IMG/VR virus record: IMGVR_UViG_3300025122_002258
Location: 1-27,649 of that record
DNA from: a virus
Direction: 5' to 3' (one strand)
DNA length: 27,649 nucleotides
Part shown: piece after piece, positions 1 through 8,297 of the stretch
Layout of the letters: every line of letters starts with the position of its first letter
Position numbering within the stretch: position 1 is the stretch's first letter
Translations under genes and position numbers: made by a program
The notes under the pieces: generated by a model
What the model was told of the DNA's origin: nothing
Seen by the model: only the letters and a program-made list of their open reading frames with translations
Database searches by the model: none

Positions 1-528
1 GTTATATTTCTCAGCCAAGGTGACAGCCTTGCCCATGCCTTTAAGCAGACCGGCAAAGGCAGAGGTTTTGGCTGCGCCGGCTTTCATCTCGCCGGCAATC
101 CTGGCTCTCTCGCCAGCAGCCCGTGAATAATGAGCCCGGATCTTATCGTCTCTCTCAAGTTGCTTGCCGGCAAACATCTGCAATGCCGCACCATAGGCAC
201 CTTGGGTTTGCGCTTTGGCCAACCACTTAACCGAGGACGGATCGCCGGCACCGCCTTTGAAGCTGGCCTTGGCGTCACTCATTGCTATATCGCTAACCCG
301 CCGCATCTCACCAGCCTTACGCTGTGCGCTGGGGATGTGGTAGCCTGACCTGTCTTCATACTGGGCTGCGAGATCCTCGTAGGATTCTGCCTTATCTATG
401 CCGACTTGCCGGTAGCCTTCAGCCTGTTGATTGGACCCCATAAAATCCAGAACGGTACTGAGGAGACCCATGCCACCTGACAGCCCCTTGGCCGTTCCCG
501 TGTCTAATCCACCTGCAAATTTGCTCAT
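1..528 (-). CDS. Probable internal virion protein, N-terminal part (cut by window edge)
   Basis: The frame is open from an ATG at 528 to base 1, giving 176 codons with no stop, so only the N-terminal part is seen. The start lies two bases after the TGA of the tail protein gene and follows GGAG about nine bases upstream. Residues 17-31 form a Gly/Leu/Met-rich, mildly hydrophobic stretch (GLSGGMGLLSTVLDFMG region). The rest is rich in Ala, Lys, Gln, Arg and Glu and looks mostly helical. In podophages the gene after tail tubular proteins A and B usually encodes an internal virion protein ejected with the DNA, and a small N-terminal apolar helix followed by Ala/Gln-rich helices fits this. No catalytic motif is visible. 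The assignment rests on position and composition, not on a recognised domain. Confidence 0.65.
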   Translation of the reverse strand, partial: MSKFAGGLDTGTAKGLSGGMGLLSTVLDFMGSNQQAEGYRQVGIDKAESYEDLAAQYEDRSGYHIPSAQRKAGEMRRVSDIAMSDAKASFKGGAGDPSSVKWLAKAQTQGAYGAALQMFAGKQLERDDKIRAHYSRAAGERARIAGEMKAGAAKTSAFAGLLKGMGKAVTLAEKYN

Positions 529-529
529 A

Positions 530-3373
530 TCAAGTCTCCGTAGTATCGAGTTCTAGAACCGCCGCCATGATCGTCGCCGGCCGCGGTGCAGTTGCCTTCA
601 GATACAATCTGTTATTTGCGTTAGTCACGCCGGGGAAGGTTACCTCGGGCTCTGACAAGAATGAATGTATGGTGTCATCTGCCACTGTCGATCCATCGAT
701 GACCTGTGGCAGGGTATCCATATTTGTGAAGTCGCGGCCATACTCGAGGCCTCTGTGGTGTGTGTTACTGAGCAGCAGCCCGATGGTCTGGATCCGCTGA
801 CGCATCGTCAGGGTGGTTCCCTTGGTGGCGCCGTAGGGTAGGTTCGCCGACTTGAACTGCGCTATATATTGCAAGCCGACCACACCATTAGTTACGGTCG
901 TGGTCGAGCCTCCGTCAGTCACCGAGATAGCTCCATTGGAAACCGTGAAGGTTTGAATATCTCCACTGGCATCGTCCAGGCACTTGCCGTCAGCCCAGCA
1001 GATCACCTCGAGACCTTCGAGATGCTCGAGCTTGTCCACCTCGGATCGCGGAACGGTGTAGGTGAATTCAACATAGCTGTCAGCGAGACGGCTGATGTCA
1101 CCACCTATGCATTCGGATTCCTTGGCCCACTTCTCGAGGTAGTGTCGCTTCTGCCCATCGACCACTCTCAGGACTTGGTAATAGACTGCATCCTCCTCAG
1201 TTCGGGGGAGTACAACCACATCTGTTATAACGCCATTGACGGTGTCTGCATCGCCGGTCTCTATCGGGATCCACGCCCGAACTTGCTCGGATGGATCATA
1301 AACCAGACACGCCACCGTGCCGTCAGCCCTCAGTGCATGGAGGCGCGTATCAGGTTGCCTCTGGACATCCATGTGGACAAAACCGGGAGAACCTATCTCA
1401 GGTGCCAGTTTCGTCAAATCTGAGGAGCTATAGTCATTACTGTCGAATGAATATTCGAGTTCAAACAACTTATACTTAGATCTATCCACAAATAATCCAC
1501 GACTATCCACCTTAACTGAGCGGATTGTCGCCGAGCCCTGCGTCGATGCGTCCTTCAGATTGAACTCCTCAACGCTCAGAGGTTCGTCAAAAGCAGATGC
1601 CCGGACAGAAACCTCACTGGTTTGCGTTCCTAACATCAATCTCTGGAGGCCCATGCCCCAGTTGATCACATCAACCGGACCCTTACCCAAGGTTCTGACC
1701 AGTGGAGCGGAGCCCCCGCTCAGTTCATCATCGAAGGAACGAAAGCTATCCGTCACCGAGCCGATGATCCAATCCCTACCAAACCACCACAGGCGTCCCT
1801 CATACAGCGTTACAGCGGTAGACCAGCCCCTCTTGTCACTCCAGACACCCTCATACCACTCGTTGGTCGCTGACGTTGATCCTAGACGCACCACAATGGA
1901 GCCATCCACCGAGGTGTTGGACGTATATGTGTGGATCCGCACGACACCCGTGATGCCGCCGCCGGGGTAAGACATTGAGACATTCGCCGTGCCTGATGTA
2001 AAATCTCCCGTATCCACACCAATCCGATAGAAGGCGATGGTATTATCCAGGCTGTCATCGAATGAAACCGCTGCCTGATTTGTCGCATAGGTGGTGACTT
2101 CCGTCCACGAGCCCTCATCATCGATGGATCTCTGGAGTGTGACCGTTGCCGTCCACGAGCCGGTGATGGTTATCGTAAAGATACGTGAATTATCTACACC
2201 AACCACCCGGATACTGTCCGACCAGTTGCCGGCAGCGGAGATCGCAGCCGAGACATCCTGACCCACAGATCTCATGCGGAACAGCACACCGATCTGATTG
2301 GCCGAAAAAACATTGTTAGAGGCCGTCAGCGTACACTCACCTGACAGCGCATCCGAGGTGATGGTAGTCGATGACGTATTAATCACCCTGAAGGGTCCGT
2401 CTTCAGTCAGGTATTTGGTTGCCGACCAAGACCGCTTTCCCCGGCGTTGGATCCTGTATTGCTGGTAGCCGTCACAGGCCAGATAAATCACGTTGCCTGA
2501 TTGATCCCAGCGGATCAGCGTCAGGTCATCCTGATTATACGGCAGCGGCATCGTCATGGGACCGGCGCCCTCGATTGACACTTCATCAACCAGAACGTCG
2601 ATCTCATCTCGATTGAGTAGCCTGACCCAGAAATTACCTTTCGGTGTGAAGGCGATTGAATGCGTTCCCTCATCCAGTGTGGAATCAGTAATGTAATCCG
2701 TACCACCTTGGGAGGATCCTATGGTCAGCGTCACCGGACCTCGCTCAACCACTATTCTGATGGCGTGTTGGTGAATGCCTGATATTGGACCCTGCGTAAC
2801 GTGAGACCTGTGCTTGTTGTCAATGATGCGGGACTGCCGGCCGTAGACCTTCACCTCTGCCCTCACCATCCCCGGCGAGGTGTTGGCGTCATAGACAAAG
2901 ACCTCCTGATCTCTGATGGCTGCGTTGAACCTCGTGCCGATCAGGGACATATAGCCTTTTGAGTTGACCGTCTTCTGCGCCGAGGTGGCTCCGCCTTCAT
3001 CCGAATCCGTCCACGATGTCAGATCAGTCTCAAAGGTGCCGTTGGCGATTGATGTGTTGTTCAGTGGCCGCTCGATCAGCGTCTCCTCATCGTCTTCAAT
3101 CAGGATCACCCGCATGGTCTCAGCGGATACCTCGATCAGCGCCATATCATCGGCATTGAAAACAAAGGGAACGTGCTTTGCTACTTTCGAATTATAACTC
3201 TCGGCCACCTTTTCCATGCCTGGACGGATGGTCATGGACCCCAAGGTGCGAGGCATCCAGTTGGTCTGTTGTGAGGCTGACATCGCAATGCGTTTGATGT
3301 CGGTACGTCCAAGCGCACGGTCATCTATGACACCGCGGTTGAAAGTGGCAATGGGTGAATTCATCTCTCCCAT
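530..3373 (-). CDS. Tail tubular protein B-like tail protein
   Basis: This 947-residue protein is the longest in the window. Its N-terminal 60 residues carry the pattern of podophage tail-tube/nozzle proteins: a Phe-Asn-Arg-Gly segment (FNRGVIDDRALGRTD, about residues 11-25), then a Trp-rich stretch ending in an Arg-Pro-Gly motif (TIRPGMEKV, about 48-56). The rest is rich in beta-forming residues, Thr, Ser, Gly and Asp, as expected for a beta-propeller/beta-barrel nozzle protein. It lies directly after the tail tubular protein A gene, five bases away, the normal order in T7-like and BPP-1-like phages. There is a second in-frame ATG three codons in (3364); the 3373 start has only a weak AGG upstream, whereas GGGAG lies very close to 3364, so either start is possible. 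The product should form the distal tail tube through which DNA exits. Confidence 0.85.
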   Translation of the reverse strand: MGEMNSPIATFNRGVIDDRALGRTDIKRIAMSASQQTNWMPRTLGSMTIRPGMEKVAESYNSKVAKHVPFVFNADDMALIEVSAETMRVILIEDDEETLIERPLNNTSIANGTFETDLTSWTDSDEGGATSAQKTVNSKGYMSLIGTRFNAAIRDQEVFVYDANTSPGMVRAEVKVYGRQSRIIDNKHRSHVTQGPISGIHQHAIRIVVERGPVTLTIGSSQGGTDYITDSTLDEGTHSIAFTPKGNFWVRLLNRDEIDVLVDEVSIEGAGPMTMPLPYNQDDLTLIRWDQSGNVIYLACDGYQQYRIQRRGKRSWSATKYLTEDGPFRVINTSSTTITSDALSGECTLTASNNVFSANQIGVLFRMRSVGQDVSAAISAAGNWSDSIRVVGVDNSRIFTITITGSWTATVTLQRSIDDEGSWTEVTTYATNQAAVSFDDSLDNTIAFYRIGVDTGDFTSGTANVSMSYPGGGITGVVRIHTYTSNTSVDGSIVVRLGSTSATNEWYEGVWSDKRGWSTAVTLYEGRLWWFGRDWIIGSVTDSFRSFDDELSGGSAPLVRTLGKGPVDVINWGMGLQRLMLGTQTSEVSVRASAFDEPLSVEEFNLKDASTQGSATIRSVKVDSRGLFVDRSKYKLFELEYSFDSNDYSSSDLTKLAPEIGSPGFVHMDVQRQPDTRLHALRADGTVACLVYDPSEQVRAWIPIETGDADTVNGVITDVVVLPRTEEDAVYYQVLRVVDGQKRHYLEKWAKESECIGGDISRLADSYVEFTYTVPRSEVDKLEHLEGLEVICWADGKCLDDASGDIQTFTVSNGAISVTDGGSTTTVTNGVVGLQYIAQFKSANLPYGATKGTTLTMRQRIQTIGLLLSNTHHRGLEYGRDFTNMDTLPQVIDGSTVADDTIHSFLSEPEVTFPGVTNANNRLYLKATAPRPATIMAAVLELDTTET

Positions 3374-3377
3374 ATGC

Positions 3378-4025
3378 TTAACCTGTCAGGTTGGTTCGGC
3401 TACCCATGTCTCGACGGCTACCGAAGCGGCCTCTCCGAGATCTCTGCCAGCCTGTCTCAGGATAGAACTTAACACCCTCTTGCAGGGCATCCTTTGATCT
3501 CGCCATCGTGCGCTGTTCCTTGAAACCCTCTGTCATATCCTCAGTCTTATCTGGATTGACACGGGGAGCGGATTTCATGGCGAGGTAGTATTCAACCATC
3601 TCGATGAAGCTCTCAGGCCAGAGGGCCATGTCCTTACCGTAGGACGCATCATCTGAGACGTATCTCACATAGATCTCATCGATGTCGGCAAAGAAATATC
3701 CCTGCTCCTTCTTGAATTCAGCATCAGTGAGAGGTGAGTAAAAGTATTCATCCGAGGAAATCTCGTGATGGTGGACATAATCACTGGGAATGTTGAATGC
3801 CCGTCTCAGCCCAAAGTCTGGCTCGATGGCTGAGTTGTAATCAAGCTTGACCGCTCTCATGGCAAAGTTCCAAAGACCATGTTCCAGACAGGCGCGCCGG
3901 CCGTCTTTGTCTTCATACCAGCCATCGAGAACGTGCCGCGGTTCACGGTCCTCATCTACGGCGGCTAACTCCGCTTGACCTAACAAGCGGAGCGCACCGT
4001 TATAGAGTGTTAGCTGCGTGGTCAT
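3378..4025 (-). CDS. Tail tubular protein A (head-tail adaptor / gatekeeper)
   Basis: A 215-residue protein whose N-terminus (LTLYNGALRLLGQ, about residues 5-17) is the family signature of podophage tail tubular protein A, followed by the usual Trp/Asp segment with a Cys-Leu-Glu-x-x-x-Trp-Asn-Phe-Ala pattern near residues 46-55. Tail tubular A proteins form a dodecameric ring under the portal and connect it to the nozzle protein. Length agrees with the family (about 190-220). The ATG overlaps the upstream gene by four bases (ATGA), implying translational coupling. The C-terminus is Arg/Gly-rich (GWQRSRRGRFGSRRDMGSR). Confidence 0.9.
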   Translation of the reverse strand: MTTQLTLYNGALRLLGQAELAAVDEDREPRHVLDGWYEDKDGRRACLEHGLWNFAMRAVKLDYNSAIEPDFGLRRAFNIPSDYVHHHEISSDEYFYSPLTDAEFKKEQGYFFADIDEIYVRYVSDDASYGKDMALWPESFIEMVEYYLAMKSAPRVNPDKTEDMTEGFKEQRTMARSKDALQEGVKFYPETGWQRSRRGRFGSRRDMGSRTNLTG

Positions 4026-4495
4026 GCAGCCATCGCTTTATTGTGTTCGACCATCCACTCCGCTGCGTCTTCGCGGGTGTTATGACCTTTGGATAGCACT
4101 GTGCTATCTGCCTTCCTTATAACCCGGAAGCCTTCAGCCGTTGTGAAATCAATCCCGAAATCCGAATCGTCGGTGTCTTCATAGACCATTGTATTGAGGT
4201 CGTGATATTCCAGCGGAGCCACCTTCGCAGATGTTCGATCAGAATAGCGGACGAACACTCGGCCATACCAAGATCCATCCTTGGGGATCAAGGTCACCTC
4301 CGACATCGTTGGCATCTGAGCAGCAACATGGGTCCAGAACATTGGTTCCATGCAGTCTTCAAAGATTGTGTCGGTTGGCACGAGGGCCGTGTATTGGGCC
4401 TGTACGGTTTCTTTCAACTGAAAGTCAATCGCCGCCAGCTTACGAGGCTCGCGGGGTTTTACTTCTTCTTTGGCTTTGGTTTTGGCTTTCGCCAT
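4022..4495 (-). CDS. Conserved-looking hypothetical protein in the tail module
   Basis: A 157-residue protein with a strongly basic N-terminal tail (Lys-Ala repeats, residues 2-20), then a compact mixed alpha/beta domain with several acidic stretches. I do not recognise the family. A good ribosome binding site (AAGGAG) lies eight bases before the ATG, and the stop overlaps the next start as ATGA. It is the first gene after a hairpin that probably reduces transcription beyond the capsid genes, so it may be expressed at lower level than the capsid proteins. Its place between the capsid-decoration genes and the tail adaptor suggests a head-completion or structural role, but this is only positional. 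Confidence 0.7.
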   Translation of the reverse strand: MAKAKTKAKEEVKPREPRKLAAIDFQLKETVQAQYTALVPTDTIFEDCMEPMFWTHVAAQMPTMSEVTLIPKDGSWYGRVFVRYSDRTSAKVAPLEYHDLNTMVYEDTDDSDFGIDFTTAEGFRVIRKADSTVLSKGHNTREDAAEWMVEHNKAMAA

Positions 4496-4512
4496 TGGGA
4501 ATACTCCTTCTG

Positions 4513-4550
4513 TTAAAGCAAGGGGCGCCCACCGCCATGATGGACGCCCC
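4513..4550 (-). terminator. Hairpin after capsid-associated genes, terminator or attenuator
   Basis: On the minus strand a GC-rich stem (GGGGCG paired with CGCCCC, one mismatch, then CCA with TGG; arms within 4522-4550, nine-base loop) is followed by TTGCTTT. It lies in the 77-bp gap between the 89-residue gene and the 157-residue gene. The T-run is interrupted, so partial termination is more likely than complete termination. A leaky terminator after the capsid gene is common in podophages and lets capsid products exceed tail products. Confidence 0.55.
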
Positions 4551-4572
4551 CCACGGTTGATGACGTTGTCGT

Positions 4573-4842
4573 CTAGGAGGCTGAACTAATCACAAGTCCA
4601 GATGTCAAGCTTGCGTATGTTGACGCCACCGCTGTCACCGAGTGAGATGTCAGCACATAGGTTGTTGAACCGATATGAAATACCGTATCACCAACCACCA
4701 TGCCGATGTCTTCACCGTTTGAGATGTGGTCGGACGCGCCGACTACAGCCTGTAGGTGAGTGGACTTGTATTTCCAAGTCCGGGGTGCCGCAACGGGCTG
4801 ATCGCCAGCTAGATGTGGCGGGTTGCCTGTTTCATAAGCCAT
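4573..4842 (-). CDS. Small structural protein, paralogue of the upstream neighbour
   Basis: An 89-residue protein with a strong ribosome binding site (AGGAGG) ahead of its ATG. It is clearly related to the 96-residue protein just upstream: both begin Met-Ala-Tyr, share the core W-x-Y-x-STHL followed by GASD-x-IS-x-G, and both end in the identical eight residues GLVISSAS. The pair follows the major capsid gene and precedes a terminator-like hairpin, the usual site of capsid decoration or cement proteins in podophages, so that role is inferred. No signal peptide, membrane segment or known domain is seen. Confidence 0.75.
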   Translation of the reverse strand: MAYETGNPPHLAGDQPVAAPRTWKYKSTHLQAVVGASDHISNGEDIGMVVGDTVFHIGSTTYVLTSHSVTAVASTYASLTSGLVISSAS

Positions 4843-4858
4843 TCGTTCCTCCTACCAA

Positions 4859-5149
4859 CTACGATGCCGAACTGATCACGAGACCAGCAGACCAAGTTGT
4901 CGAGGTTGATCCGACCGCCGTGCAGCGATGGAACGATACGCCCGAACTCTCAGAGATGGCGAGGAGGGTGTCGTTAACATTAACACCCAAATCATTACCG
5001 TCAGAGATGAAGTCGGAAGCACCAATGTCTGTCTTCAAGTGCGTCGAGACATATGTCCATGCTTTGGCACCCGTAGAACCTTGAGCAATCGGCTGATATG
5101 CGAGAGCAATCGGGTTAGGGCTGGTGGAGTCATAAGTTGCATAAGCCAT
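4859..5149 (-). CDS. Small structural protein, probable capsid decoration
   Basis: A 96-residue protein 12 bases downstream of the major capsid gene. It shares with the next gene the start MAY, the core W-x-Y-x-STHL, the segment GASD-x-IS-x-G-x-D-x-G and the C-terminal octapeptide GLVISSAS, so the two arose by tandem duplication. This copy has a longer, Ala/Pro/Ser-rich N-terminal segment (residues 4-27) and two residue changes typical of divergence in the second half. An AGGA ribosome binding site precedes the ATG. Position next to the capsid gene and a beta-rich, Thr/Ser/Val composition favour a capsid-bound decoration protein, but no database family could be assigned by eye. Confidence 0.75.
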   Translation of the reverse strand: MAYATYDSTSPNPIALAYQPIAQGSTGAKAWTYVSTHLKTDIGASDFISDGNDLGVNVNDTLLAISESSGVSFHRCTAVGSTSTTWSAGLVISSAS

Positions 5150-5161
5150 GTCTTAATCCTC

Positions 5162-6016
5162 CTATGATGCGCCGTAGGCAGATGCATCGTGCTTCATCTG
5201 AACTACGCCACTGTTTTGAAGTAAGACCGAACCCATGAAGACTGTGCAACGAGCCCAGGAATAATCCTGTTCTTCGTCGTAGCCAACCGGAGACTGCATG
5301 GTCTCTTTATCAACCGCATGGCCAATGGCATTGCGATGATAGAGATAACACTGCTCAGTCGTTCCTGCACCGCCGGCTCCAACAGAACCAGTGAGGCGAG
5401 GATGAACGATCCAGTTAATGCCATACCAACGCTTGAACATACGGGCTGGTCCGGTGAACGGTTGAACGCTCACATAATCAGCCGAAGCATATTCAGACAC
5501 TTGCATCAGATACGCATCAAAAGCCGGTGTGATGAGGCCGAACATATTATCTTCCTCTTCACATGGTACGAAATTATCGCCCAAGATGGTTTTTGATTTA
5601 GCTACCATATCGAGGGTAGCAATCGCGCTGGTGCCGGTGTCGTTGGTGGCAGTGTCAAGAACCGTAATGATATCGTCATCGATCTTGCGATTGATAACAG
5701 CCATTGAGGTTTCTTGCATGATCCGCTTCTGATCGCTTTGTGATGCAAAGACGTTGAAGCCGGTTTTACGGACGAGGTCGTGCCATTCCTTGAGGGTTGC
5801 AGTATTCTGCGTCAAGTTATCTGCACGGGCCTGGATGAGGCCATTCACGCCACGAGTGCTAGCTGCCGCGGAGCCACTATCAGCTACCAAGAAGGTTGCC
5901 TTGTTGCCCTTGATCACGGTCTCTTGCACAGTGGTCGAGCGCAGACGGGATTGTCTGTCCTCGAACCCATGGATGAATTCCTGCCGGTATTGGGTTTGAT
6001 ATGCTATTTGAGGCAT
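5162..6016 (-). CDS. Major capsid protein
   Basis: A 284-residue protein starting at the ATG at 6016, eight bases after AAGGA; a TTG two codons earlier is less likely. The sequence has the look of the HK97-fold capsid family of BPP-1-type podophages: an N-terminal arm with a Tyr/Gln/Arg-rich start, a segment on Asn/Arg-containing helices (ETSMAVINRKIDDDIITVL, about 103-121, the spine-helix type), a central D-N-M-F-G-L-I-T-P motif, and a C-terminal Trp/Asp-rich tail. It lies just before two small decoration-like genes and after the scaffold, with one radical SAM gene intervening. A 171-bp gap upstream (6017-6187) has no gene and may carry its own promoter, but I could not identify one. Confidence 0.88.
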   Translation of the reverse strand: MPQIAYQTQYRQEFIHGFEDRQSRLRSTTVQETVIKGNKATFLVADSGSAAASTRGVNGLIQARADNLTQNTATLKEWHDLVRKTGFNVFASQSDQKRIMQETSMAVINRKIDDDIITVLDTATNDTGTSAIATLDMVAKSKTILGDNFVPCEEEDNMFGLITPAFDAYLMQVSEYASADYVSVQPFTGPARMFKRWYGINWIVHPRLTGSVGAGGAGTTEQCYLYHRNAIGHAVDKETMQSPVGYDEEQDYSWARCTVFMGSVLLQNSGVVQMKHDASAYGAS

Positions 6017-6187
6017 AGCCAATATCCTTCTCTAACAGGGTTGATTCCGTCAGCAGGGTTGGCCTTCAACGATTAATGAGGGTTGTCGGAAATCCGGGCC
6101 TCGGCGGTCGTGTCAGGTGCCGCGTCTAGAAAGTTAATGCCTCGGGGCCACAGTCTATCTATATGGGTGGGTTGTCCGTCCTTCCGC

Positions 6188-7081
6188 TTATACACAAGAT
6201 GTGGTGTCTAAGTCAACAGGTCTCTGTCTACCATCATAGTCCTCCGGGTTGTGGGCTTCAAAGTCTCGGAACGATCTCGGGTTCCAATCTTCAGGGAGAT
6301 CGTCTTTAGTCATCTTGCGGGTCCAGATCTCTACACCTCTCGCCGCTTTGGGTGATCCCATGGCTAATAGCTTTTCATAGTTGCCACGGGTCATCATGTC
6401 AGGAGCGTGGCCGTCACGACCTCCCCTGCCATCGCTGAGTGTTTCCATCGGCAGCGCGCCAGAACAGGATCCGCAATATTCCATCACCTGATCTTGGAAA
6501 TCCTCGGGCTCACGCCTCCACCATCCTGGCTTAACCTCGTAGCCGCCGGGATCATCAAACAAATAGTCCTGGGCCGCGGCTATTTCGCAGAAGAAGGCGC
6601 CTTTAGGTGTGATGGCTGCTGACCAGCTTGATTGGAAAGGGCAGTTCTCGATGAGCAACTCTCGTAATTCGTGATCGTCAACCACCTCACTGATTGCGAC
6701 GAGTAGCGGTTGGTGCCGGCCACTCGCTTGGGAGTGGTCATTAAACGCCACACGCTCCCGGTTGAAGGTTTTATGGATGTCAGCTTTATACTCTCCCCAC
6801 TTAAACCCAGCCGTCCAGAACTCCCGCTTCTCTTTGGGAACCATATCCCTCATTAAGGTCAGGATTTCTCGGAACTGTGGGTGGAGTGTTGGTTCTCCAC
6901 CCATGATACCGATCCGACCTGGGAATCCTTCCAATGATTCAACGGCGCGCTTAAAATCTCCGAGCGACATAAAGTATGGCTGACGGTGGTTACCAACGAA
7001 CCTCGTACAGTTTGCACAGTTGAGGTGACAAGCGTTGGTGATGTCGATTTGGATAACCGTGTTTTCATGGATTGCCCTCAT
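6188..7081 (-). CDS. Radical SAM protein inserted between scaffold and capsid genes
   Basis: A 297-residue protein with the radical SAM cluster motif C18-x3-C22-x2-C25 (ACHLNCANC) directly after an I-D-I-T-N strand, and the SAM-binding GGEP motif at about residues 61-64 (GIMGGEPTLHP). These three Cys bind a [4Fe-4S] cluster that cleaves S-adenosylmethionine to a 5'-deoxyadenosyl radical. The second half has further Cys (PFQSSW preceded by Cys, CEIAAA, YCGSCSG) that may bind an auxiliary cluster in a SPASM-like arrangement. The ATG overlaps the scaffold stop as ATGA, so it is part of the late operon. The substrate is unknown; a peptide or sugar modification is possible. Its location inside the head module is unusual. 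The C-terminus is rich in Asp/Arg/Glu. Confidence 0.85.
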   Translation of the reverse strand: MRAIHENTVIQIDITNACHLNCANCTRFVGNHRQPYFMSLGDFKRAVESLEGFPGRIGIMGGEPTLHPQFREILTLMRDMVPKEKREFWTAGFKWGEYKADIHKTFNRERVAFNDHSQASGRHQPLLVAISEVVDDHELRELLIENCPFQSSWSAAITPKGAFFCEIAAAQDYLFDDPGGYEVKPGWWRREPEDFQDQVMEYCGSCSGALPMETLSDGRGGRDGHAPDMMTRGNYEKLLAMGSPKAARGVEIWTRKMTKDDLPEDWNPRSFRDFEAHNPEDYDGRQRPVDLDTTSCV

Positions 7082-8004
7082 CTCGCCGCTCTTTCATCCA
7101 TCCGCTGCTTGACTTGCAGCAGTTCAGCATATCGAGCCTGATGCGTCTCAGCTTTAGCACCAACGTAGTATTCACCCTTGGTGTCTTGCATCAGCTTCTC
7201 GAGATCTGCCATCTCACCCTCGATGCCCTTGGCTTGATCAGACCCTTCACCTGGAACTGTCGTGGCCGCAGGATCAATCTGGTACATCTTATCGACAAAC
7301 CACCTGACTGCCTCGGGATCATTGAACAATGCCCTGCCGTCACCCATCCGAGCAGCCATCAGGTTCTCAACGAACTCAGGTGAGCCCGATCCTGTCAGCC
7401 AACCCTTGAGTGCCACCATATTCTTATTGGTATCGGCGCCGTAATCCTCTCGCAGCGCAGACATGGTATCACGGCTTTCGGATTCATCCAGTGACTGCTG
7501 GGATTGAAGGTCAGCAGACTGATGATTGTAGATAGCTGCAACCATCTCATTGGCCACTGCCGGCGAGAGGTTGTGCTTGTGAGCTATTTCAGAGAATGCA
7601 TCGACATACCCCATGTCACCGTCTGGGATCTGGATGTCTTCAGGCAATGCCTCACGATACCCAGCGGCCTCGGCCGGCAGATCGTGATTGGTTCTCCAGG
7701 CTGCTTGCTCTTCCTCGGTCCCTTTAGTTGGGAACGGGTTTGGATCGCCGCCTTGTTTGAATAGCCTCTCAGCATTCTTTGTCCAGTTTGCCATGTCTTT
7801 TGGTGAGGCAAACCGCTCGAGCCGCTTCTCGAACTGATCATCGCCGTCAGCCACTGCCGTGCGCCAATCGTCCCGCCAGACATTCTCTGCCGGTGCGGGT
7901 TCAGGTGTTGGCTCCGGTGTGGTTTCCGGGGTAGGTTCTGGTGCTGGCTCTGGTGTGGGTTCCGGGGTTGGTTCAGGTGTTACATCTAAGGCTACTTCAG
8001 CCAT
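7078..8004 (-). CDS. Capsid scaffolding protein with N-terminal Pro-Glu repeats
   Basis: A 308-residue acidic protein upstream of the capsid gene and downstream of the portal, the usual place for a scaffold in podophages. Residues about 9-40 form a low-complexity Pro-Glu-Pro-Thr/Ala repeat. The centre is helical and includes a D-L-P-A-E-A-x-G-Y motif (about residues 108-116) seen in podophage scaffold-like proteins, and the C-terminal 40 residues are a charged helix (LEKLMQDTKGEYY then AETHQARYAELLQVKQRMDE), as expected for the capsid-binding end of a scaffold. It overlaps the previous gene by eight bases and the next by four. It probably acts inside the procapsid and is lost before DNA packaging finishes. 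Confidence 0.82.
   Translation of the reverse strand: MAEVALDVTPEPTPEPTPEPAPEPTPETTPEPTPEPAPAENVWRDDWRTAVADGDDQFEKRLERFASPKDMANWTKNAERLFKQGGDPNPFPTKGTEEEQAAWRTNHDLPAEAAGYREALPEDIQIPDGDMGYVDAFSEIAHKHNLSPAVANEMVAAIYNHQSADLQSQQSLDESESRDTMSALREDYGADTNKNMVALKGWLTGSGSPEFVENLMAARMGDGRALFNDPEAVRWFVDKMYQIDPAATTVPGEGSDQAKGIEGEMADLEKLMQDTKGEYYVGAKAETHQARYAELLQVKQRMDERAAR
7884..7980 (-). repeat. 12-bp-period coding repeat (Pro-Glu-Pro-Thr/Ala)
   Basis: About eight imperfect units of roughly 12 bp encode the (T/A)PEP repeats at the N-terminus of the scaffold. The units differ mainly at third positions, so the protein repeat is kept while the DNA has drifted. Slippage could change the unit number between relatives. 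Confidence 0.8.
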
Positions 8005-8293
8005 CGGTCTTTCCTTTCCGTTTTAAGATACGCTTCTCTGCTTTTGTAACATTCTCTAAGTTACAGTTGATTATCCCAACTATTGTCCGTCCTACTTTGC
8101 GGGAGCCTTCGTTGAACGATGTTGATCGCTCACTGTTGGGGTCGAAGGTCATATTGTATGTGCCGGCGAGTTCCTCAATAATGCACTTGATTGCGCGCTC
8201 TTGTTCATGTGGGCCTCCCTCGCCTCGTGCTACCGCCTGGATCGCATATGCGTCCTGTATATCAGCCGGCAGCAAAACCAGCTTTTGTGTCAT
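7997..8293 (-). CDS. Bbp19-like small head-module protein
   Basis: A 98-residue protein between the scaffold and portal-side genes. The segment S-T-S-F-N-E-G-S-R-K-V-G (about residues 57-68), followed by a hydrophobic helix, resembles the F-x-E-G-x-R-x-V signature of Bbp19-like proteins from BPP-1-type phages, which occupy the same gene position. The N-terminal half is a helical region with I-Q-D-A-Y-A-I-Q-A-V-A and the C-terminus is Lys/Arg-rich (KAEKRILKRKGK). The function of this family is not established. It overlaps the scaffold start by eight bases, with its own stop within the scaffold's first codons. Confidence 0.65.
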   Translation of the reverse strand: MTQKLVLLPADIQDAYAIQAVARGEGGPHEQERAIKCIIEELAGTYNMTFDPNSERSTSFNEGSRKVGRTIVGIINCNLENVTKAEKRILKRKGKTDG

Positions 8294-8297
8294 CTAA

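Noticed and set aside
869-1423. 184-codon plus-strand frame inside the tail protein gene
   Set aside because: It is antisense to the tail tubular B-like gene, has no ribosome binding site or recognisable protein pattern, and is a shadow of the real minus-strand gene.
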